This document shows, piece by piece, positions 45,583 to 56,194 of a stretch of 64,000 nt of DNA; position 1 is the stretch's first letter; the number at the start of each line of letters is the position of its first letter. A program made the position numbers and the translations under genes. Origin of the DNA: Prostheceraeus crozeri (taxonomy: Eukaryota; Platyhelminthes; Polycladida; Euryleptidae). The notes under the pieces were generated by a model. The model saw nothing but the letters and a program-made list of their open reading frames with translations. It made no database searches and was not told the DNA's origin. Where the stretch lies: NCBI GenBank assembly GCA_907163375.1, contig CAJQUW010006840.1, positions 110,417-174,416 of the forward strand, in the 5' to 3' direction.

Positions 45583-46360
45583 TTGGACTGGATAGAAAAA
45601 GGCATAAATATTAATGGCCTGAATTTGAGTCACTTGCGATCTGCTGACGACATCGTTGTTTTCTCAGAAAATATGGAAGATCTCCAAAGAATGGTAAATG
45701 AGTTAGCACTTGCCAGTAAACAAAGAGGACTACGAATAAATGTAGACAAAACGAGAATCATGAAAAACAACAGTGCTATCTCGAAACCGGTGAGTGTCGA
45801 CAACGTGCCTTATATGTTTACCTTGGTCACTTAGTAAGCTTCAGCAGCAACATCGCTAAGGAAATCAATAGATGGAATATCAGAATATCAGAATATCAGA
45901 ACGTATATTTTTCCGAAGAAAACACGTTAGGTGATGTATCCAAGCCGGGCAAGCACTTAATCGTGCAAAATATATATTCAAGAGTGACATACCACTGTGT
46001 CTGAAGAGACAAACATTCAATCAGTGCATTCTCCCTATGTTGACATGAAGTTTGAAGAACAACGAAGGTAGTACATAGAAATAAACTTCAAGTTACCCAA
46101 AGAGCAATGTTGAAGATTACAAGACGAGATAAAAAGAAGAACACATGGATTAGACAACAGACAGGAGCAAGTGACGTCCTGGAGACCGCAGCAAAATTGA
46201 AATGGAGCTGGGCTGGACATGTGGCAAGAAGACAAGATGAGCGTTGGACAAAATCGGTAACGGAATGGTATCCGAGGGACTGTAAAAGAAGAAGAGGACG
46301 ACAGAGAACGCGGTGGGAAGACAGTCTAACTAAAGTGGCAGGAAAAACAGGGATGCGAGA
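45583..46360 (+). pseudogene. Second LINE family: reverse transcriptase C-terminal relic
   Basis: The frame starts with SLDWIEKGININGLNLSHLR and SADDIVVFSENMEDLQRM, the catalytic ADD box with Ser in place of the usual Phe/Tyr, then LALASKQRGLRINVDKTR. After stops and shifts (about 45830-46090) it resumes as TQRAMLKITRRDKKKNTWIR, LKWSWAGHVARRQDERWTKS, VTEWYPRD and RGRQRTRWEDSL. The WAGHVARR...RWT..V..W.PRD signature belongs to a LINE family distinct from the one at 33300. A (CT)n tract follows directly. The copy is 5'-truncated and dead. Confidence 0.8.
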
Positions 46361-46370
46361 AACACAAAAC

Positions 46371-46424
46371 TCTCTCTCTCTCTCTCTGTCTCTCTTCACT
46401 CTGTCCTCCTCTCTCTCTCCCCTC
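46371..46424. repeat. (CT)n-rich microsatellite after the LINE relic
   Basis: Imperfect CT repeats interrupted by GTCT and TTCACTCTGTC. They directly follow the end of LINE homology and may have grown from its 3' tail. Confidence 0.75.
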
Positions 46425-47012
46425 ATGCAGCTTCTTTTTTTCTTCTACCTCGTTCAACTCTGTCGTTACAGGGCTCTGAAGTGCATCGAGATAACACCCT
46501 CCTCAATCTTTTATTTGCCATGCAACATCTTTAATGTGTGAATCTTTCCAGTAGCATTCTTTGTTCAAACTCGCTGGTCTTCGTGCTAAAGATGGCTATT
46601 CAAAATTTTACGTTACAGTTTCTCAAAGATTTTTGAGACTTCGCAGTTAATTAAAAATTTTAGAACCCCTTTACGTTTACTATCTAAATTATCAAATTCA
46701 TTGAAAAGTTTCTTACTTGGATAAGATAGTTTGTGCATGAGATGCAACATCCATACGTTATCTATATGAAATGTGGAAGATTTTCTTCTAAAAGTGACCA
46801 TAACTGGAAAATAGTGTTCTACGCGTCTAAGTAGCTTAAATGCGATTAAAGAAAACAATGCTCGAATTTCTCTGATAATTATGAGAAGAAACAAACATTG
46901 CCAATAATGTCTACTTGATGTGTATAGCCTATTTGACGATCATAATTTTATTTATGGACTCATAAAAAGAAAGCACTGCACTCACATCGAAAATTGTGGC
47001 GCTTCGTTGAAT
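46425..47012. other. No gene seen
   Basis: A frame of 93 codons on the minus strand (46613-46894) lacks any recognisable domain; I treat it as chance. Confidence 0.4.
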
Positions 47013-47020
47013 ATTATCAC

Positions 47021-47840
47021 TAGAGCTAGGATTTCATGCTTTTGCATATTTTAGCATATTTCCAAGCTAAAAGCATATTAGGCATAATTGCTAACCTTAC
47101 TGTTTTAACAGAGACGTTTTTTGGAATTAAAGCTAAATGCAATTGATAAAAACAACGAAGTAAACGCGAAACTATTTTCATAATGCTCTAAATGCCATTT
47201 TTATCACATTTCTATCATCATCACATCGAATAGCAAGTGCATGATCAACCTCTATTCGTTTCTTCGATGAAGTGACTGTGAAATTTAACTTCTTCCCATG
47301 AACTACTCGTAATTCTCAGACAACCAATGAGGTAATTGTTCGCAGGTATTGTTTACCATGAACCTCTAGCAAAGGGTTCCATATGGATAAATTCTGGTTT
47401 TCATCGTCTTTGTCAAATCTGTGCCGCCATAGAAGGAAGCAGCTGTCTCCACTTGAAATTTGCACCAGTCACTTCTTCATCAGTGGAACGTAGTTTCAGC
47501 ATGCATGTATCGTGATCTACCTGCCATTCGACGAAAATCTTTCACAGAAGAACCTTGATCAAACACCCACTCGTCAACATTGACTGTTTATTGTGTGATT
47601 GTGTCTGATTGATTTTCTATTACATCTTCGTCGTTTAATCATTTTTCATATTTTGGGTTCCAAAATCCTGTAGCTGGATTAAATCGATATGTATTTAGAT
47701 TTGAATGCTTAGTTAATTATTGCACCATTGTAGTTTTCATTTACACAAATACATAAAGAAATACAGCATATCTTTAGCATATTTTGAAAAATTATAAAGC
47801 ATATTTCGCTGAAATTGAAAAGCAAATAATCCGAGTTCTA
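47021..47840. mobile_element. hAT element relic, 820 bp, with AGCATATTTT motifs
   Basis: The ends are TAGAGCTAGGATTT (left) and the inverted TAGAACTCGGATTA (right), flanked by ATTATCAC and GTTATCAC (47013-47020, 47841-47848; one mismatch). Subterminal GCATATTTTAGCATATTT on the left and its inverse on the right (AGCATATCTTTAGCATATTT) recur. On the minus strand near 47460-47500 a fragment LKLRSTDEEVTGANFKW may be residual transposase. Confidence 0.75.
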
Positions 47841-47848
47841 GTTATCAC

Positions 47849-48559
47849 CCAAAATGCTTGCGAAAAGGGGCAAAATTCGGAACTTCGAGAAACGTACTTT
47901 TCAATAAAAGTCGAAAATTTGACTCTCCAAATTGTCTTTGAGCCTGATAGCCCAAAGACAGTGGAAGATGCGAAGACTGCAAACTCTGTGAAATGTAGAA
48001 GTGTAGGTATCTACATGTAGGCACGATGAGTACAAAAATATCTATGATAGCTTCTATCTTCTGATGTCCGATACATAAATTGTCCGATATTTTCCTTGAA
48101 GACAAATAAGTAATTTCCTTATTAGTTGTTTGAGCAAGGGGCAACTTTGTCTAACACTGTTACTGCCCCTAACACGATCGCAAGTAGGCCTGCCGTGATC
48201 AGATCGCAGCGCACTGGTATCTTGGACAATGGATTTGTTCTTGCTGATAAGAGCAATGCATTTCTATTTCACCATTTACTGAATTGCAATTGTCTGAACA
48301 TACGGGAAGCACTTTATTGAAATCGTGTCTTTGTTTACTCGCCGCAGGTTCGTCAGCTCTTCAATTTGTCAGTACCCATGTTCGTTATTCCTTTCTGACT
48401 AATTATGAACCAAATCAATAAAGCATCAGCAACAAAGTCGCACGTGCAAGCACACCTTCAGATAAACCAGTCAAAATAAATTAATTTTAATAATAATGAA
48501 ATTAATAATTTTCTGATAATTGCTATAAAAAATTAATAAATAATTACTCGCATCTAAAA
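47849..48559. other. No gene seen
   Basis: AT-rich with short frames only. Confidence 0.4.
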
Positions 48560-48885
48560 ATGCTTTGCATTTTGTTAGAAAATGTTTGCAAAAGGCAGAC
48601 ATTATTTGTTATTGCAGGCCTGCTTACTGAGGCAATTTACCATAGTGTGTTTAAAGTGATATTTTGTGAACTCCCGTAAAAATTTCAGTAAATTGCTAAT
48701 TGCAAATCTCAAATTTACCCAGGCAAGTCTGCAACTATAGATAGGAAGTTGTGTCGATGCTGAGAGATGTGAACTAGGCCTGATGATGATTCGTCATGCT
48801 GGATGAAATGGCAGCTATTCAGGTCTGTATCCATTTTTAAACCGAGGATGCAACTCAAAATTTAATTATTCTTTTTGCATTATTT
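48560..48885. repeat. Single copy of the 280-bp repeat family
   Basis: Matches the reverse-oriented unit at 28640-28925, with landmarks TTGCAAATCTCAAATTTACC, GGATGAAATGGCAGCTATTC and ATTCAGGTCTGT. About 15-20% diverged by eye. Confidence 0.8.
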
Positions 48886-49060
48886 TCCACACTTGCCCCA
48901 TGTAGTCTGCATGCAAGCTTTGCATCTTGATTAAAAACGAAAATCCATTCATGAATATTGTATATTATTTTTGTCAACCAAAATTTTGTTAAGCTATATC
49001 TTGGTTTTTAACTTCCGGAAGAAGGACTTCTTTCTTCTAGAAAGATTTGACAATTACACG

Positions 49061-49149
<89 letters not shown>

Positions 49150-50429
49150 GTGGCGATAGAGAGTCATCATCATTATTATTCATGTCTGTATATCCACATG
49201 TTTATCATATTGACTGATACCATTCCTGATCCTGATGATAAGAGTCGACGAAAGGCCTCATGAAAATAGATGAATCAACAGAATGCTGATTTCTCATCCT
49301 TGTGTCGCATTATCACAGAAAGCCGTATAGAAGCTGTAAGCATTTTCCGAACACTGACGAATGGCGTAAGGAGCACGGATTTCAGGGAGTGTGATTTTGT
49401 TAAACATCTATGTCTTTCATGACGAAGCGTTTTTTCGGAAGTGGAAGTGATTTTTGCTTGTTTCAAAAGATATCACTCAATTAAGTGACTAGTACTAGTA
49501 ATTGCAAGTTATGATTACTGCATTATACAAAATGTTTTCTTGATCATCCAATAGCATTTCACTTCATCCTCAAAGGCATCAAACTTAATGACCAGTGCAG
49601 CTTTATTCGATAGCTTGCATGAAAGTTGATTTCACTCCTTAAATATTGAAACTGAACATTTTTCATGCTTTTTGATCTTCAACTGTGTACCTGCTCTCCG
49701 TCGGAAGTCTATCATGGACGTGCTCTGATGCAGATCAAAGCCTGAAGTGTTTCTTCGCATTTAATAATACAATCATCACATCAAGCACTTTGAACCTTGT
49801 AAGATGAAATTAAACCCTTTTGCATATTGCTTGCTGCATCTAAATAATGTCAAGTTTTTTCATGGAACATTTTGTTTTGTAGATAACCATCAACGTGCGA
49901 TTATTCAAATCCAACAATTTCAATATTTGCTCTCGCATCCGCTTAAGTGAAATCACCATTCTTCAGATTTTACTCTTTGAATTTCATTCACCACGCTGAA
50001 ACCCTAAAATTAGCGGAAGTCTTGTAAAGGCATTGTATTTCTAACTGTTGCTAGTCTCACAACGGCATTTTTAGTAGGCCTACCACGTCAAAACTGTGTC
50101 AAAACGCCACATCTGACAACCATGTCTGTATCATTCAAATCGAACCATCTTAAGCTATTTGTCAGAAAATCGTGTCCCTGCGATTGCTGATTGTGACTTA
50201 CAGATCGCCTCATCGAAAGAATATCGAACAATGCTATCACTGCTTCGGAATGTCTACACGGCTTGTCAAGACGAGTCGCGAGCCGATGCATTTTCGGAAT
50301 TTTCAACCCGAGCTGAGCCACACATTGTTGTAACCGAACCGAGTCGACAAGCGCAGAAATCCTAAGTAAAACATGACCAAAATTCAGTGTCATAGTGTCT
50401 GACCTGCAAGTAGTGTATTTGCGAATGAT
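48886..50429. other. No gene seen apart from a microsatellite
   Basis: Contains the CT tract at 49063-49146. The frames at 50088-50393 have no recognisable domain. TAGGCCTA occurs at about 50079. Confidence 0.4.
49063..49146. repeat. (CT)42 microsatellite
   Basis: About 84 uninterrupted bases of CT dinucleotide. The apparent Ser-Leu open frame across it is an artefact. Confidence 0.98.
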
Positions 50430-51545
50430 GAACTACAGAACATTTCTTGCACATGGATTTAAATGCGTATATCATCAATGTATTGAGATTTGCAATCACC
50501 ATGTTAGTGAGATTTTGACGGGTATTCATTAAATATCATTTTAGACACACTACTGGCAAATCGCATAAGTAAGTGCGCTTGCAATTATGAATAAATGCTG
50601 CTTTTTGCAAACACAATGTAGATAGAATAAATAAATATTGAGTCTCATCCTCAGATGAAAATGGAAACAGACCTGAACAGCTGCATTTGATCAGGAATTA
50701 TCAGGAATCATCTGAAGGCCTATAATTTACATCTTTCAACATCCACACAACTCCCTATTTGAAGTTGCAGCCATTCCCGGGTAGATATGAGATTTGCAAT
50801 CACCATGTTAGTGAAAATTCGACGGGCATTCCCTAAATATCACTTTAAACACAGTACTGGCAAATCGCCTCAGTTGGTGCGCCTGCAATAGCTAATAAAT
50901 GCTACTTTTTGTAAGCACAATGTAGATAGAATAATCAATAATTAGATATTGAGTTGCACCCTCATTCAAAAATGGGAGCAGACCTGCATAGTTGCCATCT
51001 CATCCAATATCAGGAATCATCAGCAATTTTTAAAGCATCTCAATAGAACTTAATTATTCTATTTGCGATTGTAATTGCAAAAAGCAGCATTTATTAACTA
51101 TTGCAGGCGCACTAACTTAGGCGATTCGCCAGTACTGTGCTTAAAGTGATATTTAGTGAATGGCCGTCAAAATTTCACTAACTTGCTACTTGCAAATCTC
51201 GAATCTACCCGGTCATGGCTGCAACTTTAAACAAAGAGTTGTGTCGATGTTGAGAAATGTGAGGCCCGCAGATGTTTCCTGACATTGGATGAAATGGCAA
51301 CTATTCAGTTACCATGAGTGTGTTCAAAGTGATATTTTGTGAATGCCCGGAAAAATTTCACTATAACTTCCTCATTGCAAATCTCAAATTTACCTAGGAA
51401 TGTCTGTAGCTATAAATAGGGAGTTGTATTGATATTAAGGTAAGCTGGGCCTCCTGGTGATTCCTGATATCGGATCAAACGGCAGCTGTTCAGGTCTGTT
51501 TCCATTTTTCAACTGAGGATGTAACTCGATATTTAATTATTCTTT
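50430..51545. repeat. Four copies of the 280-300-bp repeat, two forward then two reverse
   Basis: Forward units at about 50430-50700 and 50700-50995, then reverse units at about 51000-51300 and 51300-51545, turning over near 51030. Landmarks are TGAGATTTGCAATCACCATG twice in forward order and CTTGCTACTTGCAAATCTC / GCAAATCTCAAATTTACC in reverse. The two-forward, two-reverse order mirrors the arrangement at 28230-29015. Confidence 0.85.
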
Positions 51546-52677
51546 ACATCATCATTTTGTTGTTGTGGAAAAGTTAGTTTACTGCACCGTTATATTTGCC
51601 GTTGATGGTCTTGGTTGAAGTTAGCATTACGATCATTTGATTTTTGTAGGAGGTAGGAAATACTTTTTTTCAGGCAAATGTCCGCCATTTTTGGAATCAT
51701 GCACTTTCAAGGCTACCGGTATTGTTGAGACTACTTAAATCAGCACAAATTAACTACAAATGATCTAAAATGCTTGAATTTTTAAATTGAACGATAAAAA
51801 TGTAATTGAAGAAGTAAGACTGATGAACATTTTTTAAACAAATCAGCGATGTTTTATCTTTTTCCTGACAAGTAAGCATGTAAAATACAATTGTGGAAGT
51901 TTGACATTTTTGCGAGTTGAAAAGTATAAAAATGAGCAAGCACACAGACTGTCAATGAGCCCACCAGCCTGCCGAATTTTCCGACCGATGATCCTGAAAC
52001 TTCCTATTTATCTCTCACTCATCACTTAGTCATAAATTTTCCAATACACAGGCGATTTCCATAGAGCTTTAAAGCTCCCTGTGGTTTCAGTCCATGCTTT
52101 TCATATTCGATACACTAGGCCCTACTTGGTGTTGCTCAACCACCAGGACGCCGGCACGACTTTAGGGCAGGTGTTGCATCGATCTAAAGGAGGGCACTTT
52201 TGGGGTATTATATTCCATCCTTTTACCCCGATACTGCTTCATGTTTTGATAGGTCTAAATTAGGTTTTGTATAGTCCTATCCAAAGATCTGACAACTTTC
52301 GATTGATAACTATTCCATGCTCATCGGACATCAGCTATTACCGGCATGCATGAGTACAGGTGCGTAAATCAAATGAGTTCTAGCCTAAGCATAGCCTATC
52401 AAAACTTAATTCTGTAAAGTAACTGCACCACAAATTAATAAATTAATGTATGTGACAACTTTTTAGTGCAATACAAATATAAAGACCGATTCTATTCAAA
52501 TAAATATTATGTTTAGCGACACCTTTTCCTTTACCTTGAAAATGGCATGCAATATTATCCAGTGGATAATGCAAGATGCTGCATTGCTTTTTCAGTATAC
52601 CAATATATCAAGGGTCTTTACAATTTCAACTATGAAACTTGTTCTAAAACAATTGCAACTCTTAAACAATTATAGAG
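51546..52677. other. No gene seen
   Basis: AT-rich. A short palindrome AGAGCTTTAAAGCTCC lies at about 52062-52077. No recognisable coding signal. Confidence 0.4.
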
Positions 52678-52685
52678 GTTTTGAA

Positions 52686-53590
52686 TAGGGTTAAAACGAT
52701 AGTGAAATTTTCATTATCGATATTATCGATATTTCAAAATTCTTTATCGATACTATCGATATTTCTATTGATATTAATATCGACATTTATGACGATATCA
52801 ATATCGACAATAATATTCATATTGATAATGATCTTGATGATGATATCGATGCAACATAACGCTATCTATTCACTATCTGTAAATCGATTAAAGATCAAAA
52901 AATTGTGAGTATCGATATGAACATTGGCATCAAGATATTAATTATGATAGCTATATCCGTATATTTATCATTTAGCCTATGCAAAATCAACATGTACAGG
53001 TACACCTATATATCGATGACGTTCGTATACAATTTTCGATCAGACATCAGCTAAGTTCTAATGTCGAAAATGATAAATTTGATTAGTCTAACTGAAAGTA
53101 TGATCGGTAAGTATGAAGAAACTGAAGGCAAATGATAAGTCTTGTAATGATTAAACATCATGTCAAGTTATAGATTTTGTTAGCTATCACGAATGCAATA
53201 TATCATGAATGATATAAGTCAACTCTGATATAAGTCATTTGACACCAATTTCAAGATTTATCAAGATCGATAGCATTGTTAGAAATATTACCGATGTCAT
53301 CATCGGTGATGATATTGACATTCACATCGTTATTGTTATCGATATAATTATCGATATTTGTATAGATAAAATTATCGATATTTGTATCGATATTATCATC
53401 GATATTATCATCGATATTATTATCGATATCATTATCGATATTGTTATCGATATTGTTATCGATATTGTTATCGATATTTTTATCGATATTTTTATCGGTA
53501 TTATTTTTAGAAATATCGATATCATTGGTATCGGAAAAATACCGATAATATCGATATTATCGTATCGGTATCGATATCGTTTTAACCCTA
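52686..53590. mobile_element. hAT-type element filled with TATCGATAT repeats
   Basis: TAGGGTTAAAACGATA at the left pairs with the inverted TATCGTTTTAACCCTA at the right. GTTTTGAA duplicates flank it exactly (52678-52685, 53591-53598). Inside both ends are long runs of self-complementary ATCGATAT/TATCGATA words (52705-52850 and about 53270-53580), with some AT-rich filler between. The open frames there (Ile/Asp repeats) are products of the simple repeat. No transposase. Confidence 0.88.
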
Positions 53591-53598
53591 GTTTTGAA

Positions 53599-55445
53599 TG
53601 AATATTGTGGTGGATCAGGAAAAACAACATAAATTAAAAAATTTGCAATTATTAGATTGCTTGCGTGTGTGCATGCATAGGAAAATCTGCAAAAGCAATT
53701 GAAATCTCAAAACATCATGATATGAAGAGGCTCCCATAGAGCACATACTTAGGCATTTCTAGACATCAGTACAGGAAAATGCTATTTGGCTAGAGAAAAA
53801 CAATAATGCAGTAAAATACATTTTTACGAAAAAAAATTGAAAATTTTGATAATTTTAACTTAAAATCGCTCTTATACATGGCAAGAAGAATTCTAAGGTA
53901 GGAGTTCTAAGTGAGCCATATGTCAATGACTATTATGCTTGAAAAAGATCATGGAACTTCTAAAATATGCTACAAAACTCCACACTGTTTCAAGATCCCA
54001 CTTTGGATCTTGGTAGGCTACATAGTAAAATTTGAAATATTTGCAAAATTACAAAATTAGCTTTCAAAAAATTTACGCACAAGAGTAGCATAGGCCCATA
54101 CATGTAAAATCATGTCGACTTTATCACAATAGACTTAGTTAATCGAAAGCTTGGAATATTGTAACTTGTCAAACACATTCCGAAAACATCCGTTACTAAT
54201 TTGCAACATCACGTCAGCGCATCACTTGCAGCGATTGTAGAAAGCAGATTGTTCAACAAGACAAAATAGTTTGCACGCTACATCAAATGATTCTATGATT
54301 TTGTTTGATGACAATTTTGTTATCAGTTCACATTAAAGTATCGAATCTATCTTTATAATTTACTAATATACGTAAAGTTTATGTACACCATATAACTACA
54401 TCTCCGGGACGGTAATTTGTGACCCACAGCACGCTTCAACGAAAGGTTGATTAAATAATATTTTTCGGTAATTCATGAGGAAGACACACATGCTACACCT
54501 GGTTCAGGGCAGGTGCAAAACCCTTGCCGCCGTCCCTGTACCTACCTATAAGTTACATTCCCTGAAATTATCGTTGATGTAGGACGTAGTTTTTGAGAAA
54601 AATACAGGGCAGCCAATGAGTCCACCCGGCCAATGATCCCGACTTTCCAATAATTGGCTCCGTGGCGTAACAGTGTATTTATTTACTGCAACATGTATTT
54701 GATATCTAAGGAAGTAAATAAATGTTATAGATAAGGTTACTTTTTTTAAAACAGGGTGATAATGTCACAAATATCCTGCCGTTGAAAGAGCAAAATTATT
54801 CATAATGAAGACAATGATCATAATTATTTTTTAATTAAGCAAATGGGTCTTAACATTATTCAGATTCATGTAAGAAATGAGACACAAATTTAGTGAGAAC
54901 AATCACGTGCCTTCGAAAATTGAATTAATCTATATTCCACATTTGCCTAAATATAAATGAATTCTAAATGCATTATCATAACAACTCAACTCAATTTTGC
55001 ACGGTGATTTCTATTGACGGTAGAATGTAGTTTGTTAGTTGATAATTATTTGGACAAGATCAAGTCATATCTTTACAGATCCATCTAGTCGGTTGGAAAA
55101 AAGCTAGATTGATATACATTAATGTACATCAACTGTGATTTGCTATACATGCAAGTTAGCAAGCTTGAAATTTCATCCAAGAAGCAAACTAAAATATCAA
55201 CTTTTCTACAAAGACTGAAAACATCGTCACACAGATACAAAAAACAAGAAGACATAAGAATCAAAAATAAAGATTTCACGATAACATGGCTTGGGCATTC
55301 GAGTACAGGCTGATGTCCAGTCGACCAAAAATTTCAACTTTACTCTGCAGGAGAGACTTTTGTTGCTGCAGAGAAGAAGAGCTGCTTTTGCATATGAAGT
55401 TATGCAGCAGGCGCTTCTATGTAGTTGTACTGATCGTAGACCGAA
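53599..55445. other. No gene seen
   Basis: AT-rich. The frames at 55122-55495 have no recognisable domain; the last codons of one of them belong to the palindrome that begins at 55446. Confidence 0.4.
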
Positions 55446-56194
55446 TTAGTCCGGGAGCTATCGCGAAGTTGTGCAGGGAACTAGGTAGTACATAAAACCT
55501 TCACATAGCATAGTGTACCTCTAACCTACTGCAAAACTTCGCGTCTGCCGGATCAGATCATTTGCTTTTCAGAAATAGAGAGGATAACACAATCCTATGT
55601 ATTTCCAGTGGTAAAATTGTGACATTTAAGGTGTTGACTCCATTTTTTCGAATTTTTGCTCATAAAAGTTACACAAATTGGTATTTTGTTGAACTGGTTA
55701 TTATAGAAATCATCTACAGATCATGATCTTTCAAATGAGTTATCATTCAGTGACAGTATGAAGTAAAGTGTACAAGCAGACACTTTTCGTTGGTGTAACT
55801 GCAAATTTTACCATAGAAATTTCAGGAAAATTCTCGATATACTTTAACGAAAAGTGTCTGTTTGTACACTTTACTTCATACTCTGTCACTGAATGATAAC
55901 TCATTTGAAAGATCATGATCTGTAGATGATTTCTATAATAACCAGTTCAACAAAATACCAATTTGTGTAACTTTTATGAGCAAAAATTCGAAAAAATGGA
56001 GTCAACACCTTAAATGTCACAATTTTACCACTGGAAATACATAGGATTGTGTTATCCTCTCCATTTCTGAAAAGCAAATGATCTGATCCGGCAGACGCAA
56101 AGTTTTGCAGTAGGTTAGAGGTGCACTATGCTATGTGAAGGTTTTATGTACTACCTAGTTCCCTGCACAAGTTCACGCTAGCTCCCGGACTAAA
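55446..56194. repeat. 0.75-kb palindrome, about 350-bp arms, 52-base loop
   Basis: 55446-55792 and 55845-56194 are near-perfect inverted copies (landmarks TTAGTCCGGGAGCTA, GGAACTAGGTAGTACATAAA, GATCATGATCTTTCAAATGA, AGTAAAGTGTACAA). The outer end of each arm encodes the same end of the adjacent reverse transcriptase protein (SPGA..NLCRELGST), so the duplication includes the 3' part of that retrotransposon. Confidence 0.93.

Noticed and set aside
48971-49159. Frame ending in a long Ser-Leu run
   Set aside because: Translation of a (CT)n microsatellite.
53239-53601. A 120-codon Ile/Asp-rich frame, open on both strands
   Set aside because: A direct product of the ATCGAT simple repeat.
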